From Pinirhizobacter sp036499745 (GTDB lineage: Bacteria; Pseudomonadota; Gammaproteobacteria; Xanthomonadales; Rhodanobacteraceae): a DNA stretch of 64,000 bases. The DNA lies in assembly GCF_036499745.1 (NCBI RefSeq), contig NZ_DASYDG010000023.1, positions 1-64,000 of the forward strand, in the 5' to 3' direction. The first letter of the stretch is position 1; every line of letters begins with the position of its first letter. The notes beneath the pieces were generated by a model, which did no database searches, was not told the DNA's origin, and saw only the letters and a list, made by a program, of their open reading frames with translations. Position numbers and translations under genes: made by a program. Below are positions 45,161-54,761 of the stretch, piece after piece.

Positions 45161-46348
45161 TTACCATCCCGGACCCCACGTGAAGCGGCCGAAATTCATT
45201 CGTGATGCCGAGGTAAGGCCAACACCGCCCACGTAACGCAAGGCAGCGCCGACCGTATCAAAAGCAGGTGCGGCGTAGCGGGCTGCCCCCGCGAGCAGGA
45301 GATAGGCTGAAAGAAGCACACCGGTGCGCGCCAGTTCGGCGGCCCCTTCCCGAATTCCCGGCGCGTCGTCGTGGACGGCATCGCGGGTGGCGGTCACGGC
45401 GGCCAGTGCCGCTGGCACGAACGCGGTAAGCGTAGCGATCGTGACGGCACCCGCCGGCGTGGCAAGCTTGCGAAAGCCCGCGGGCAAGTAAACAAGTGCC
45501 CGACACGCCGCCTGTCCTGCCTGCCGCGCAACGCGGCCAACATGTCCGGCAGGCCCATCGCGAAGTCGCGGCAGGATGGAAGCCAGGTCTTCGCGCATCA
45601 GGATCGCGCCCTGGCGCTTACGGACTCCGGGAAGGGAAAGCTGCTGCATCGCATGGCCGGTCGTTACGGTGGCGAGCAAGCCGCCGGCGACCTCGATGCC
45701 ATTGTCGATATCTCCCGCGAGCTCAGGCCTTCCAGCCAACACCAGGGACGCATGGGCAAAGGCGCGCACGAGGTTGCGCAACGTCAGCGGAAGCGTCGTG
45801 GCGACGAGATAGGGCGCAGCAGGTATCTTTGAAGCAAGCGTGGCCGGGACATAGGTCATGCCTTCGAACATGTGCTGGAACTGTTCGTCAAGCACGACAA
45901 TCGCCGAGCCCAGGCAGGTACCGTACAGGGCGGCAGCCGCGGCCGTATCGCCGGTCAGTTCGGCAAAGCCCTCGAAGCCCCAGAGGTTGAGTGCCAGTGT
46001 TACCAGGGCCGAAGGGAGACCGTCGCGCAATGCATAGCGTGCGACGTCGGTCCAGGCATCGCGCCCCATGGCGCGGCAAAGTAGCACTTCCAGCTCCTGG
46101 GCTGATACCCCTGCCTGCGCAAGTTCGCCAGCGATGCGATCGGCTATGTCTTTATCGTCCACGATCGCCGCGACGGCTTCCCGGAGCGATGAACCAGGTA
46201 CATTGGCGACCTCTTTCATCGATTGAGCGGGAAACGCAATAGAGGAGTGTGCTTCGACGCGTGAGACTTCGGCGGCCAAGGCAGGGTAGCCATCGACATC
46301 GAGGACTACGTGGGGCAAGGCGTTGCAGCCATTGGCTAGGGAGAGCAT
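45161..46348 (-). CDS. Hypothetical protein with several hydrophobic helices
   Basis: A 395-residue protein of unknown function. The first ~110 residues are soluble (KDIADRIAGELAQAGVSAQELEVLLCRAMG); the rest has several hydrophobic stretches (DGLPSALVTLALNLWGF; YLVATTLPLTLRNLVRAF; AGAVTIATLTAFVPAALAAV; TGVLLSAYLLLAGAARYA), suggesting a membrane-associated protein. No signal peptide or catalytic motif is seen. Alternative starts exist (46219). No close neighbour suggests a role. Confidence 0.65.
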   Translation of the reverse strand: MLSLANGCNALPHVVLDVDGYPALAAEVSRVEAHSSIAFPAQSMKEVANVPGSSLREAVAAIVDDKDIADRIAGELAQAGVSAQELEVLLCRAMGRDAWTDVARYALRDGLPSALVTLALNLWGFEGFAELTGDTAAAAALYGTCLGSAIVVLDEQFQHMFEGMTYVPATLASKIPAAPYLVATTLPLTLRNLVRAFAHASLVLAGRPELAGDIDNGIEVAGGLLATVTTGHAMQQLSLPGVRKRQGAILMREDLASILPRLRDGPAGHVGRVARQAGQAACRALVYLPAGFRKLATPAGAVTIATLTAFVPAALAAVTATRDAVHDDAPGIREGAAELARTGVLLSAYLLLAGAARYAAPAFDTVGAALRYVGGVGLTSASRMNFGRFTWGPGW

Positions 46349-46450
46349 GCGTCGGATCCGTCATCTGGGTGGACGTGACCCTACGCATGCATCCAAACCG
46401 ACGCGATCAAGAAGCGCTTGTCGTCGTAGCAAAATTGTCGGAAAAAGACC

Positions 46451-46903
46451 TTACGAAGCGAGCGCGGCCAGGCCGCTGCGCGCTACACCGTCCAAGGTTG
46501 CGCGGCTAGCCAACTGGGCCAGGAATTCATCCACATCGTCCGTGTGGCCGCTGAATTCGGCCACGCAGTGCTCGCCATCGCTGGTGAGCACGCGGGCGTG
46601 GTTGCTGGCCCAGGCCAGCCCTGAGGCTGCGAAGCGCACCACCACCAGTTCGCGCTCCACATGGTCGCGAGTGGTGAGCTCCTCGATGGTAATCACGTCC
46701 ACCAGCTTGCGCGACTGCTTGACGATCTGCTCCACCACGGCGTCGTCGCCATAGACCACCAACGACAGCCGCGACGCTTCCTCATCGCCCGTGGCGGCAA
46801 CGGTAAGCGATTCGATGTTGTAGCCGCGCGCGGCGAACAGGCCCGCTACCCGCGCCAGTGCACCGGCTTCGTTCTGCAGCAGGATGGAAATCAAATGCCT
46901 CAT
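46451..46903 (-). CDS. ilvN: Acetolactate synthase small (regulatory) subunit
   Basis: A 150-residue ACT-domain protein (MRHLISILLQNEAGALARVAGLFAARGYNIESL) that binds valine and stimulates the catalytic subunit. It starts 2 bp after the ilvB stop and is the last gene of the leu/ilv operon. The C-terminal ACT-like part is present, so the length is usual for IlvH/IlvN. Confidence 0.94.
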   Translation of the reverse strand: MRHLISILLQNEAGALARVAGLFAARGYNIESLTVAATGDEEASRLSLVVYGDDAVVEQIVKQSRKLVDVITIEELTTRDHVERELVVVRFAASGLAWASNHARVLTSDGEHCVAEFSGHTDDVDEFLAQLASRATLDGVARSGLAALAS

Positions 46904-46905
46904 GC

Positions 46906-48777
46906 TCAGAACATCCCCGTGGGACTGGCGACAGTGGGGGACGGTGCGGCGGGCGCCGCACCGCGGTTGGCAATGAAGTCGCCGGTGACCATCTCCGCGT
47001 AGCAGGCGCCGGGGCCGACCATGGGGTAAACGCCGGCATCGGGGTCGATCATCACTTCAAGGAACGCAGGGCCTTCGAAGGCAAGGAACTGGGCGATGGT
47101 GGATTCGATGGCTGAAGGGTCGTCCAGGCGCCGGGCCCAGTCGAAGCCGTCGGCCTCGGCGGCCTTGACGAAATCCTTCTTGTGCAGGCTCTTGTCGGAA
47201 GCTGAGAACCTTCCCTTGAAAAAGAGTTTCTGCCATTGCCGCACCATGCCGTCACCGACATTGTTCAGCACCACCACCTTCACAGGCAGGTTGTAGGTGG
47301 TGACGGTTTCGAGCTCACCTATGTTCATGCGGATCGATGCATCGCCATCGATATCGATCACTACCAGGTCCGGTCGGGCGAATTGCGCGCCGATCGCGGC
47401 GGGCAGGCCGAAGCCCATCGTTCCCATGGATCCTGAGGTAAGCCAGCGGCGCGGTTCGCGAAAATCGAAATATTGCGCCGACCACATCTGGTGCTGGCCC
47501 ACACCCGTGCTGATGATGGCGTGCCCCTTCGTGATGCGGTTGATCGCCTCGATCACCGCGTAGGGCTGGATCAGCGGGCTTTCCCGGTCGTAGTTGAGGC
47601 AGTGCCGGGACTTCAGCTGTGCAATGTGTTCATGCCAGGCGGAATAGTCCGCCTGGAAGCCATGGGCGATACCCCATGCACGCAGGCGTTCGAGCGATGT
47701 GCGCAACGTGCCGGCGTGGAACCAGTCCGCTTGCTTGACCTTGCCGATCTCCGCCGGATCGATGTCGATCTGGGCAATGGTGCGGGCCCGAGGCGCGAAC
47801 TTGCCAGGCACGCCCACTACGCGGTCGTCGAAACGGGCGCCGAGCGCGAAGATGAAATCGCAGTCGTCCACGGCGTAATTCGCATAGGCCGTGCCATGCA
47901 TGCCCAGCATATGCAGGGCCAGTGGATCGGTGGTGTCGAAGCCGCCAATGCCCATCAAGGTGGTGGTCACGGGAAAGCCGAAACTGTGCGCGAAATCGCG
48001 CAACGCGTCGCGGGCCCCATCGGTGATGATGCCGCCACCGGCGTAGATAAGCGGCCGGCTCGATGCCTTGAGTGCGGCGAAGAACTCCGCGCAGCGGGCG
48101 TCGCTGAGCGGCGTCTGCTCGATGGCGCGCAGGCGCGCGCGATAACCGGGCACCGGCAACTGGCCCGTGCCTTTGAAGGTAACCACGGTGTTTTGCACGT
48201 CCTTGGGAATATCCACCACCACGGGGCCGGGACGGCCGCTGCGGGCGATGTGGAACGCGGTGCGCAAGGTGGCCTCGAGGGTGCCGGCATCGGTCACCAG
48301 GAACACATGCTTGGCACACGCGCCCATGATGGTGCTGATCGGCGCCTCCTGGAAGGCATCGGTGCCGATGGCCGCGGTGGGCACCTGGCCGCTGATCACC
48401 ACAAGCGGGATGGAATCGGCGGTGCAGTCGCGCACCGGGGTGACGGCGTTGGTGGCGCCGGGGCCGGATGTCACCAGGGCCGCGCCCACTTTGCCCGAGG
48501 CACGCGCATAACCTGCGGCCATGAAGCACGCGCCCTGTTCGTTGGCAGGCACGATCAACGGCAGCGGCTCGCTGCCGTCGGCCCGGGGGTTCTCAAGGTT
48601 GTGGCGGAAGAGCGCGTCGTACACCGGCAGGATGGCGCCGCCGGAATAACCAAACAAAACATCCAGGCCTTCGTCGGCCAGTACCTGCACCACGACATCG
48701 GCACCGGTCAGTGCCTGACCTGCGCGGGGATGGGTCTTGGGGCTAATGTCGCCGGGGGTGTCCAGTTGCGCGTTCAC
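46906..48777 (-). CDS. ilvB: Acetolactate synthase large subunit
   Basis: A 623-residue thiamine-diphosphate enzyme forming acetolactate and acetohydroxybutyrate. Catalytic E80 in VPANEQGA, central FAD-binding domain, and TPP motif GDASIRMNIGELETV...VVVLNN. It continues into a lineage-specific hydrophilic C-terminal tail (RGAAPAAPSPTVAS). The operon position between ilvC and ilvN supports anabolic function. Start follows AAGGACTC. Confidence 0.95.
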   Translation of the reverse strand: MNAQLDTPGDISPKTHPRAGQALTGADVVVQVLADEGLDVLFGYSGGAILPVYDALFRHNLENPRADGSEPLPLIVPANEQGACFMAAGYARASGKVGAALVTSGPGATNAVTPVRDCTADSIPLVVISGQVPTAAIGTDAFQEAPISTIMGACAKHVFLVTDAGTLEATLRTAFHIARSGRPGPVVVDIPKDVQNTVVTFKGTGQLPVPGYRARLRAIEQTPLSDARCAEFFAALKASSRPLIYAGGGIITDGARDALRDFAHSFGFPVTTTLMGIGGFDTTDPLALHMLGMHGTAYANYAVDDCDFIFALGARFDDRVVGVPGKFAPRARTIAQIDIDPAEIGKVKQADWFHAGTLRTSLERLRAWGIAHGFQADYSAWHEHIAQLKSRHCLNYDRESPLIQPYAVIEAINRITKGHAIISTGVGQHQMWSAQYFDFREPRRWLTSGSMGTMGFGLPAAIGAQFARPDLVVIDIDGDASIRMNIGELETVTTYNLPVKVVVLNNVGDGMVRQWQKLFFKGRFSASDKSLHKKDFVKAAEADGFDWARRLDDPSAIESTIAQFLAFEGPAFLEVMIDPDAGVYPMVGPGACYAEMVTGDFIANRGAAPAAPSPTVASPTGMF

Positions 48778-48838
48778 ATGAGTCCTTTGGGGAAGCTTTC
48801 GTCAAGGAGATCGAAGTGCTTCTTGGCGAGCGCCGTAC

Positions 48839-48863
48839 GCGCCGGCGTGCATCACGCCGGCGC
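48839..48863. repeat. Strong hairpin between ilvC and ilvB
   Basis: GCGCCGGCGTG (48839-48849) and CACGCCGGCGC (48853-48863) form an 11-bp perfect stem with loop CAT. It lies in the 95-bp gap of the operon, without a T run, and may set different mRNA stability or expression for ilvBN versus upstream genes. Confidence 0.65.
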
Positions 48864-48872
48864 GCGGGTGCA

Positions 48873-49892
48873 TCACGGTGTTGCGGCAGGTGCCGAGGGG
48901 GCCGGATCCTTTGAACCCTGCAGCCACGGCATGCGCGCACGAAGCGCCGCGCCGACTTTCTCGATCGGGTGATCAAGGTCGGCCTGCTTGAACTTCTTGT
49001 AGTTGGGAAGGCCAGCCTGGTATTCGGCGGTCCATTCCCTCGCGAAGGTGCCGTCCTGGATGTCCTTGAGCACCGCCTTCATGCGCTCCTTGGTGCTGGC
49101 GTCGATCACCCGGGGGCCACGCGTGTAGTCACCGTACTGGGCGGTTTCGGAGATGAACTCCAGCATCCGCTTGATGCCGCCTTCGTAGAACAGGTCCACG
49201 ATCAGCTTCAGCTCGTGCATCACTTCGTAGTAGGCGATCTCCGGGCGGTAGCCCGCCTCGGTGAGGGTTTCGAAGCCCTTGATCACCAGTTCCGTGGCGC
49301 CGCCGCAGAGCACGGCCTGTTCGCCGAAGAGGTCGGTTTCGGTTTCTTCCTTGAAGTCGGTTTCGATCAGCATGGCGCGCGCGCCGCCGATACCCGCGGC
49401 GTACGACTGGGCTTTCTCCGCCGCCTTGCCGGTGGCATCCTGGTGTACGGCGAACAGGCACGGCACGCCGCGGCCGATCTCATATTCACGGCGCACCAGC
49501 GCGCCGGGGCCCTTGGGCGCAACCAGCACCACGTCGATGTCCGCACGGGGCTTGATCTGGCCGAAATGGATGTTGAAGCCGTGGGCGAACAGCAACGCCG
49601 CGCCGGGCTTGATATTGGCCTCGATGGCGTTGCGGTAGAGGTCCGGCTGCACCATGTCCGGCGTCAGCACGGCCACGAGGTCGGCGCCGCGCACGGCTTC
49701 ACCGGGCTCGGCCACGGCGAAGCCGTCGACGTAGGCACGGTTCCACGAGGGGCCGCCCGGGCGCAGGCCCACGACGACGTCGAGGCCCGAGTCCTTGAGG
49801 TTCAGCGCATGCGCGCGGCCCTGGCTGCCGTAGCCGAGCACGGCGATGCGCGCGCGGGCGAGAGGGGCGGTGGTGGCTTGCGTGTCGGTCAT
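48873..49892 (-). CDS. ilvC: Ketol-acid reductoisomerase
   Basis: A 339-residue class I (short) ketol-acid reductoisomerase, second step of valine/isoleucine synthesis. NADP site GYGSQGRAHALNL, Mg sites in FEEETETDLFGEQAVLCGG-like region (KEETETDLFGEQAVLCGG) and YEVMHELKLIVDLFYEGG. The ATG at 49892 follows GCGGAGAA and fits the family; the upstream frame adds eight residues. Confidence 0.97.
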   Translation of the reverse strand: MTDTQATTAPLARARIAVLGYGSQGRAHALNLKDSGLDVVVGLRPGGPSWNRAYVDGFAVAEPGEAVRGADLVAVLTPDMVQPDLYRNAIEANIKPGAALLFAHGFNIHFGQIKPRADIDVVLVAPKGPGALVRREYEIGRGVPCLFAVHQDATGKAAEKAQSYAAGIGGARAMLIETDFKEETETDLFGEQAVLCGGATELVIKGFETLTEAGYRPEIAYYEVMHELKLIVDLFYEGGIKRMLEFISETAQYGDYTRGPRVIDASTKERMKAVLKDIQDGTFAREWTAEYQAGLPNYKKFKQADLDHPIEKVGAALRARMPWLQGSKDPAPSAPAATP

Positions 49893-49940
49893 TACATTCT
49901 CCGCTATGGCGTTCAAGGGCGGCGGGGGTGCCGCGAGGCT

Positions 49941-51698
49941 TCAATTGCCGATCAAGGCTTGGGTAAGGCGTTCTTCATCGCGAATGGGCCGGCTGGCAGG
50001 TACCGGCGCTTCGGTATCTTCGAAGGCGGTGGTCACCGCGCCCTCGGCGGCCGAGCCCACCAGGCGGGCGAACTTGGCCAGTGCGCCACGGGTGACCTTC
50101 GGTGCCGGCGGATGCCAACTGCTGCGACGCGAGGCAAGGTCAGCGTCGGTGCGAAGTTCCCGGGTACCGGCGTCGATGAAGATCGCATCGCCTTCGCGCA
50201 GCAATGCAATCGGGCCGCCGCGCGCCGCTTCCGGAGCGATGTGGCCCACCATGAAGCCGTGAGTGGCACCGCTGAAACGGCCATCGGTGATCAGTGCCAC
50301 ATCGTTGCCGAGGCCGCGGCCGACCAGTGCGGCGGTGACCGCCAGCATCTCGCGCATGCCCGGGCCGCCGGCGGGGCCCTCATTGCGGATCACCATCACG
50401 TCGCCCGCGCGGATCTTGCCCGCCTGCACGGCGGCAAACGCCTGCTCTTCGCTTTCGAACACGCGGGCGGGGCCGGCATGACTGGTGCGGCCGAGGCCAG
50501 CCAGTTTCAGGATGCAGCCTTCAGGCGACAGGTTGCCGTAGAGGATGCTATAGCCGCCGCGCGGCTTGATCGGCTTGGCGACGGTGCGCACCACGTCCTG
50601 GCCCTTGGTGGCCGCGGGGGCGGTGTCGAGGTCGGCGAACAGGGTGCGGCCGGTGACGGTAAGGGTGTCCTTGAGCATGCCGGCCTTGCGTAGCTCCTGC
50701 GCCACGATGGCCGTGCCGCCGGCGGCGGTCAGCTCCACCGCGCTGTACTTGCCGGCGGGTTTCAAGTCGGCGATCACCGGCGTATGCGCCGAGGCCGGCT
50801 CGAAATCCTCGATGGACAGCGCCACGCGGGCCTCGTGGGCGATGGCCAGCAGGTGCAGCACGGCATTGGTGGAGCCGGCGGTGGCGGCGACCATGCGCGC
50901 GGCGTTGTCGAAGGCGGCGCGGGAGAGGATATCGCTCGGCTTGCGGCCTGCGATCAGGTTTTCCATGGCAAGTTCGCCGCAGCGGCGCGCGGCATCGCGT
51001 TTGGTGGGATCGGTGGCGGCGATGTCGTTCAGGCCGACCGGGGTGAGGCCCAGCGTAGTCAGCACCATGGCCATGGTATTGGCGGTGAACTGGCCGCCGC
51101 AGGCGCCGGCACCGGGACAGGCATGGCGCTCGACGTCAGCCAGTTCCGCATCGTCGATCTTGCCGGCGCCATGCGCACCCACAGCTTCGAACACCTCCTG
51201 CACGGTGATGGACTGGCCGTTGCGGGTCCCGTGGTCAATGCTGCCGCCGTAGAGAGCAACACCGGGAATATTCAGCCGCGCCAGTGCCATCGCCGCGGCG
51301 GGGATGGTTTTGTCGCAACCGCACAGCACCACCATCGCATCCAGGCAGTGGCCATCCACCGCCAGCTCGATCGAATCGGTGATCAACTCACGGCTCACCA
51401 GCGATGCGCGCATGCCTGAGGTGCCCATGGCGATGCCGTCGGTCACCGCGATGGTGTTGAACTCCACCGGTGTGCCGCCTGCCGCACGTACGCCTTCGGC
51501 AGCGGCCTCGGCGAGGTCGCGCAGGTTGAGGTTGCAGGGGGAGACATTTGACCAGCTGTGCACGATGGCCACCATCGGCCGGGCGATGGCATCGTCGTCC
51601 AGTCCCGTGGCGCGCAGCATGGCGCGTGCCGGTGCACGGTCCGGGCCGGTCTTGATCGCGTCACTGCGCAGCGCGATGGGTATCTTCTTCGTATTCAT
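49941..51698 (-). CDS. ilvD: Dihydroxy-acid dehydratase
   Basis: A 585-residue IlvD/Edd-family Fe-S dehydratase forming 2-keto acids for Val/Ile/Leu. The three cluster cysteines are C55 (NVSPCNLN), C128 (CGCDKTIPA) and C200 (PGAGACGGQFTANTM). It overlaps leuB by 4 bp, so it is coupled to the leucine genes. Confidence 0.97.
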   Translation of the reverse strand: MNTKKIPIALRSDAIKTGPDRAPARAMLRATGLDDDAIARPMVAIVHSWSNVSPCNLNLRDLAEAAAEGVRAAGGTPVEFNTIAVTDGIAMGTSGMRASLVSRELITDSIELAVDGHCLDAMVVLCGCDKTIPAAAMALARLNIPGVALYGGSIDHGTRNGQSITVQEVFEAVGAHGAGKIDDAELADVERHACPGAGACGGQFTANTMAMVLTTLGLTPVGLNDIAATDPTKRDAARRCGELAMENLIAGRKPSDILSRAAFDNAARMVAATAGSTNAVLHLLAIAHEARVALSIEDFEPASAHTPVIADLKPAGKYSAVELTAAGGTAIVAQELRKAGMLKDTLTVTGRTLFADLDTAPAATKGQDVVRTVAKPIKPRGGYSILYGNLSPEGCILKLAGLGRTSHAGPARVFESEEQAFAAVQAGKIRAGDVMVIRNEGPAGGPGMREMLAVTAALVGRGLGNDVALITDGRFSGATHGFMVGHIAPEAARGGPIALLREGDAIFIDAGTRELRTDADLASRRSSWHPPAPKVTRGALAKFARLVGSAAEGAVTTAFEDTEAPVPASRPIRDEERLTQALIGN

Positions 51699-52759
51699 GC
51701 AGCCTCCGCTTTCGCGTTGCAGGCGTCGAGCACTGCGTTAAGCACGTCCTGCGTACTGGCGGTGCCGCCGACGTCGCGGGTGAGGTTGCCGTGTTCGAGC
51801 ACGGCGTCGACAGCGGCTTCCACGAGCGCAGCCTCCGTGGGCAGGTTGAGCGAATGGCGCAGCAGCATCGCGGTGGAAAGGATGGTGCCCAGCGGATTGG
51901 CCAGGCCTTTACCTGCGATGTCCGGTGCCGAGCCGTGGATCGGCTCGTACAGGCCGCATGGCTTTTCGCCCAGCGATGCCGAGGGCAACAGGCCGAGGGA
52001 ACCGGCAAGCACGGCGCCTTCGTCGGTGAGGATGTCGCCGAACATGTTCTCGGTGACGATCACGTCGTAGTCGGCAGGACGCGTGAGCAACAGCATGGCC
52101 ATCGAATCGACCAGCTGGTGTTCCAGCGACACATCGGGATAATCCTGGCCGATGCGGATGGCCACCGAACGCCACAGGCGCGAGGTCTCCAGTACGTTGG
52201 CCTTGTCCACCGAGGTCACCTTGCTGCGCCGTGTGCGGGCCAGTTCGAAGGCATGGCGCATCACCCGCTCGATCTCGGCCACGGTGTAGCGGCATTCGTC
52301 TGTAGCCTCGGTTTCCGAGCGCGTCTTGGCACCGAAATAGATGCCGCCGGTGAGTTCGCGGATGAACACCAGGTCCACGCCCTTGGTTTTCTCAGGCTTC
52401 AACGGCGACAGCGCGGCGCTGCGCGGATGCAGCTTCAGTGGCCGAACGTTGGCGAACACGCCCAGCGCCTTGCGGATCGCCAGCAAGCCCTGTTCGGGAC
52501 GCACCGGGGCGTTCGGGTCGGACCACTTCGGACCACCTACGGCGCCCAGCAGCACGGCGTCGGCCTTCTCGCAGGCAGCGCGGGTAGCGGGCGGCAGCGG
52601 GTCACCGACGGCGTCGATGGCGGCGCCACCGATCAGCTGTTCGTCGAAGGAAAATTCATGGCCATGGCGCTCAGCCACGGCCTTGAGCACGGCCACACCG
52701 GCGGCCGCTACTTCCGGGCCAATGCCGTCGCCGGGCAATACCACGATGGTCGCCTTCAT
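51695..52759 (-). CDS. leuB: 3-isopropylmalate dehydrogenase
   Basis: A 354-residue NAD-dependent beta-decarboxylating dehydrogenase: N-terminal VVLPGDGIGPEV, substrate region RELTGGIYFG, and NMFGDILTDEGAVLAGSLGLLPSA. It makes 2-ketoisocaproate for leucine. It overlaps leuD and ilvD by 4 bp each (ATGA). Confidence 0.97.
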   Translation of the reverse strand: MKATIVVLPGDGIGPEVAAAGVAVLKAVAERHGHEFSFDEQLIGGAAIDAVGDPLPPATRAACEKADAVLLGAVGGPKWSDPNAPVRPEQGLLAIRKALGVFANVRPLKLHPRSAALSPLKPEKTKGVDLVFIRELTGGIYFGAKTRSETEATDECRYTVAEIERVMRHAFELARTRRSKVTSVDKANVLETSRLWRSVAIRIGQDYPDVSLEHQLVDSMAMLLLTRPADYDVIVTENMFGDILTDEGAVLAGSLGLLPSASLGEKPCGLYEPIHGSAPDIAGKGLANPLGTILSTAMLLRHSLNLPTEAALVEAAVDAVLEHGNLTRDVGGTASTQDVLNAVLDACNAKAEAA

Positions 52760-53349
52760 GCGGCCTGCTCCAGGTTCTTTTCAAATGCGGTAATGGCGTT
52801 GTCCTGCTGCAGCAGGAAGCCGAGCTGGTCCACGCCGTTCAACAGGCAGTGGCGCGAGAATTCATCCAGTTCGAAGCGGATCTCGCCGCCGTCGGGCAGG
52901 CGGATGCTGCCGGCGGCAACATCGATACGCAGTTCGATGCCTGGGTGTTCCAGAAGCCAGCGGTGTTCGGCTGCGCTCACCACCACGGCCAGCAGGCCGT
53001 TCTTCAGCGCGTTGCCGCGGAAGATGTCGGCGATCTCGCTGGAGATCACCGCGGTGATGCCGTAGTCCAGCAAGGCCCAGGGCGCATGCTCGCGAGAGGA
53101 ACCGCAACCGAAGTTGCGGCCGGCCACGATGATGTGGCAACCGCGGGCAGCGGGCTTGTTCAGCGCGAATTCCGGGTTGTCGCTGCCGTCGGCCAGGTAG
53201 CGCCAGTCTTCGAAGGCGTGCTTGCCAAGGCCCGTACGCTCGGTGGTGGTAAGGAAACGCGCCGGGATGATGCGGTCGGTGTCGATGTTTTCATTGGCCA
53301 GCACCGCCGTGCGGGAGTGCACGTAGGCCAGCGGTCGCGAGCTGCTCAT
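52756..53349 (-). CDS. leuD: 3-isopropylmalate dehydratase small subunit
   Basis: A 197-residue aconitase swivel-domain protein with the GCGSSREHAPWAL motif, partner of LeuC. It overlaps leuC and leuB by 4 bp each. Confidence 0.97.
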   Translation of the reverse strand: MSSSRPLAYVHSRTAVLANENIDTDRIIPARFLTTTERTGLGKHAFEDWRYLADGSDNPEFALNKPAARGCHIIVAGRNFGCGSSREHAPWALLDYGITAVISSEIADIFRGNALKNGLLAVVVSAAEHRWLLEHPGIELRIDVAAGSIRLPDGGEIRFELDEFSRHCLLNGVDQLGFLLQQDNAITAFEKNLEQAA

Positions 53350-54761
53350 GCGGCGGCCTCCTGGTCGAGATAGTCACGGGGGTCGGCGATCACGCCGGCA
53401 ACGGCGGATGCCGCGGCCACCAGTGGGCTGGCCAGCACCGTACGTGCCCCCTTGCCCTGGCGGCCTTCGAAGTTGCGGTTGGAGGTGCTCACCACCAACT
53501 GGCCCGGCCGGGCCAGGTCGCCGTTCATGGCGATGCACATCGAGCAGCCCGGCTCGCGCCACTCGGCGCCGGCGGCAAGGAACACCTCGTGCAGGCCAGC
53601 GGCCTCGGCTTCGCGCCGCACCTTTTCCGAGCCCGGCACCACCAGCATCCGCACATGGTCAGCCACCTTGCGTCCGCGCAGGATGCCGGCGGCGGCGTGC
53701 AGATCCGACAGGCGTGCATTGGTGCAGCTGCCGACGAAGACGACATCCACATGCTCACCCGTCATCGGTTTGCCGGCCGTGACGCGCATGTAGTCCAGGG
53801 CCTTTTGCTCCAGCGCATCGGCGGCCTTGGGCACGTTGCCGGCGATCGGCACCACCATGCCTGGGTGGGTGCCGTAGGTGACGCTGGGGGTGATGGTGCT
53901 GGCGTCGATATGCACGTCCTGGTCGTACTTCGCTCCTTCGTCGGACGCCAGGGTGCGCCAGTGCGCCACGGCCTTGTCCCAGGCTGCACCCTTTGGTGCG
54001 CGCTGGCGGCCTTCCAGCCAGCTGAAAGTGGTGTCGTCGGGAGCGATGAGGCCTGCACGGGCGCCGGCCTCGATCGACATGTTGCACACCGTCATGCGTT
54101 CTTCCATCGACAGTGAACGAATGGTCGAACCGCGGTATTCGATGACATGGCCGGTACCGCCGCCGATGCCGATCTGGCCGATGATGTGCAGGATCAAGTC
54201 CTTGGCGGTGACGCCACGCTGCAGTTGTCCTTCGACGTGGATCGCCAGCGACCTGGGCTTGCGCTGCAGCAGGCACTGCGTGGCCAGCACGTGGCCGACC
54301 TCGGTAGTGCCGATGCCGAAGGCCAGTGCACCGAAAGCGCCATGGGTGGCGGTGTGGCTGTCGCCGCAGACGATAGTCATGCCTGGATGGGTGGCGCCCA
54401 CTTCAGGGCCTGCCACGTGCACGATGCCGCGGTCGGGACTGTCCCAGCCCAGCAGGTCGACGCCGAACTCAGCGACGTTCGCCTCGAGCTTGGCCACCTG
54501 GCTTTCCGCTTCAGGCGTGTAATACGGACGGCGGCCGTCGGCATCGGCGGGGAGCGTGGGTGTGGAATGGTCGAGCGTGGCCAGGGTGCGGTCGCGGCGG
54601 CGCACGGTGAGCCCGCGCGAGCGCAGTTCGTCGAAGGCCTGGGGGGAGGTCACTTCATGCACCAGGTGCAGATCGATGTAGAGCACGCCCGGTGTGGCCG
54701 CGGTCTCGGCGACCACCTGGTGAGCGTCCCAGAGTTTGTCCAGCAGGGTACGGGCGCTCAT
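53346..54761 (-). CDS. leuC: 3-isopropylmalate dehydratase large subunit
   Basis: A 471-residue aconitase-family protein with 4Fe-4S ligands C346 (GSCTNAR), C406 and C409 (EPGCSMC). It isomerises 2- to 3-isopropylmalate with LeuD. It overlaps ilvE by 4 bp. Length matches the family. Confidence 0.97.
   Translation of the reverse strand: MSARTLLDKLWDAHQVVAETAATPGVLYIDLHLVHEVTSPQAFDELRSRGLTVRRRDRTLATLDHSTPTLPADADGRRPYYTPEAESQVAKLEANVAEFGVDLLGWDSPDRGIVHVAGPEVGATHPGMTIVCGDSHTATHGAFGALAFGIGTTEVGHVLATQCLLQRKPRSLAIHVEGQLQRGVTAKDLILHIIGQIGIGGGTGHVIEYRGSTIRSLSMEERMTVCNMSIEAGARAGLIAPDDTTFSWLEGRQRAPKGAAWDKAVAHWRTLASDEGAKYDQDVHIDASTITPSVTYGTHPGMVVPIAGNVPKAADALEQKALDYMRVTAGKPMTGEHVDVVFVGSCTNARLSDLHAAAGILRGRKVADHVRMLVVPGSEKVRREAEAAGLHEVFLAAGAEWREPGCSMCIAMNGDLARPGQLVVSTSNRNFEGRQGKGARTVLASPLVAAASAVAGVIADPRDYLDQEAAA

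Noticed and set aside
47473..48972. Plus-strand frame antisense to ilvB
   Set aside because: Composition of a shadow frame; no support.
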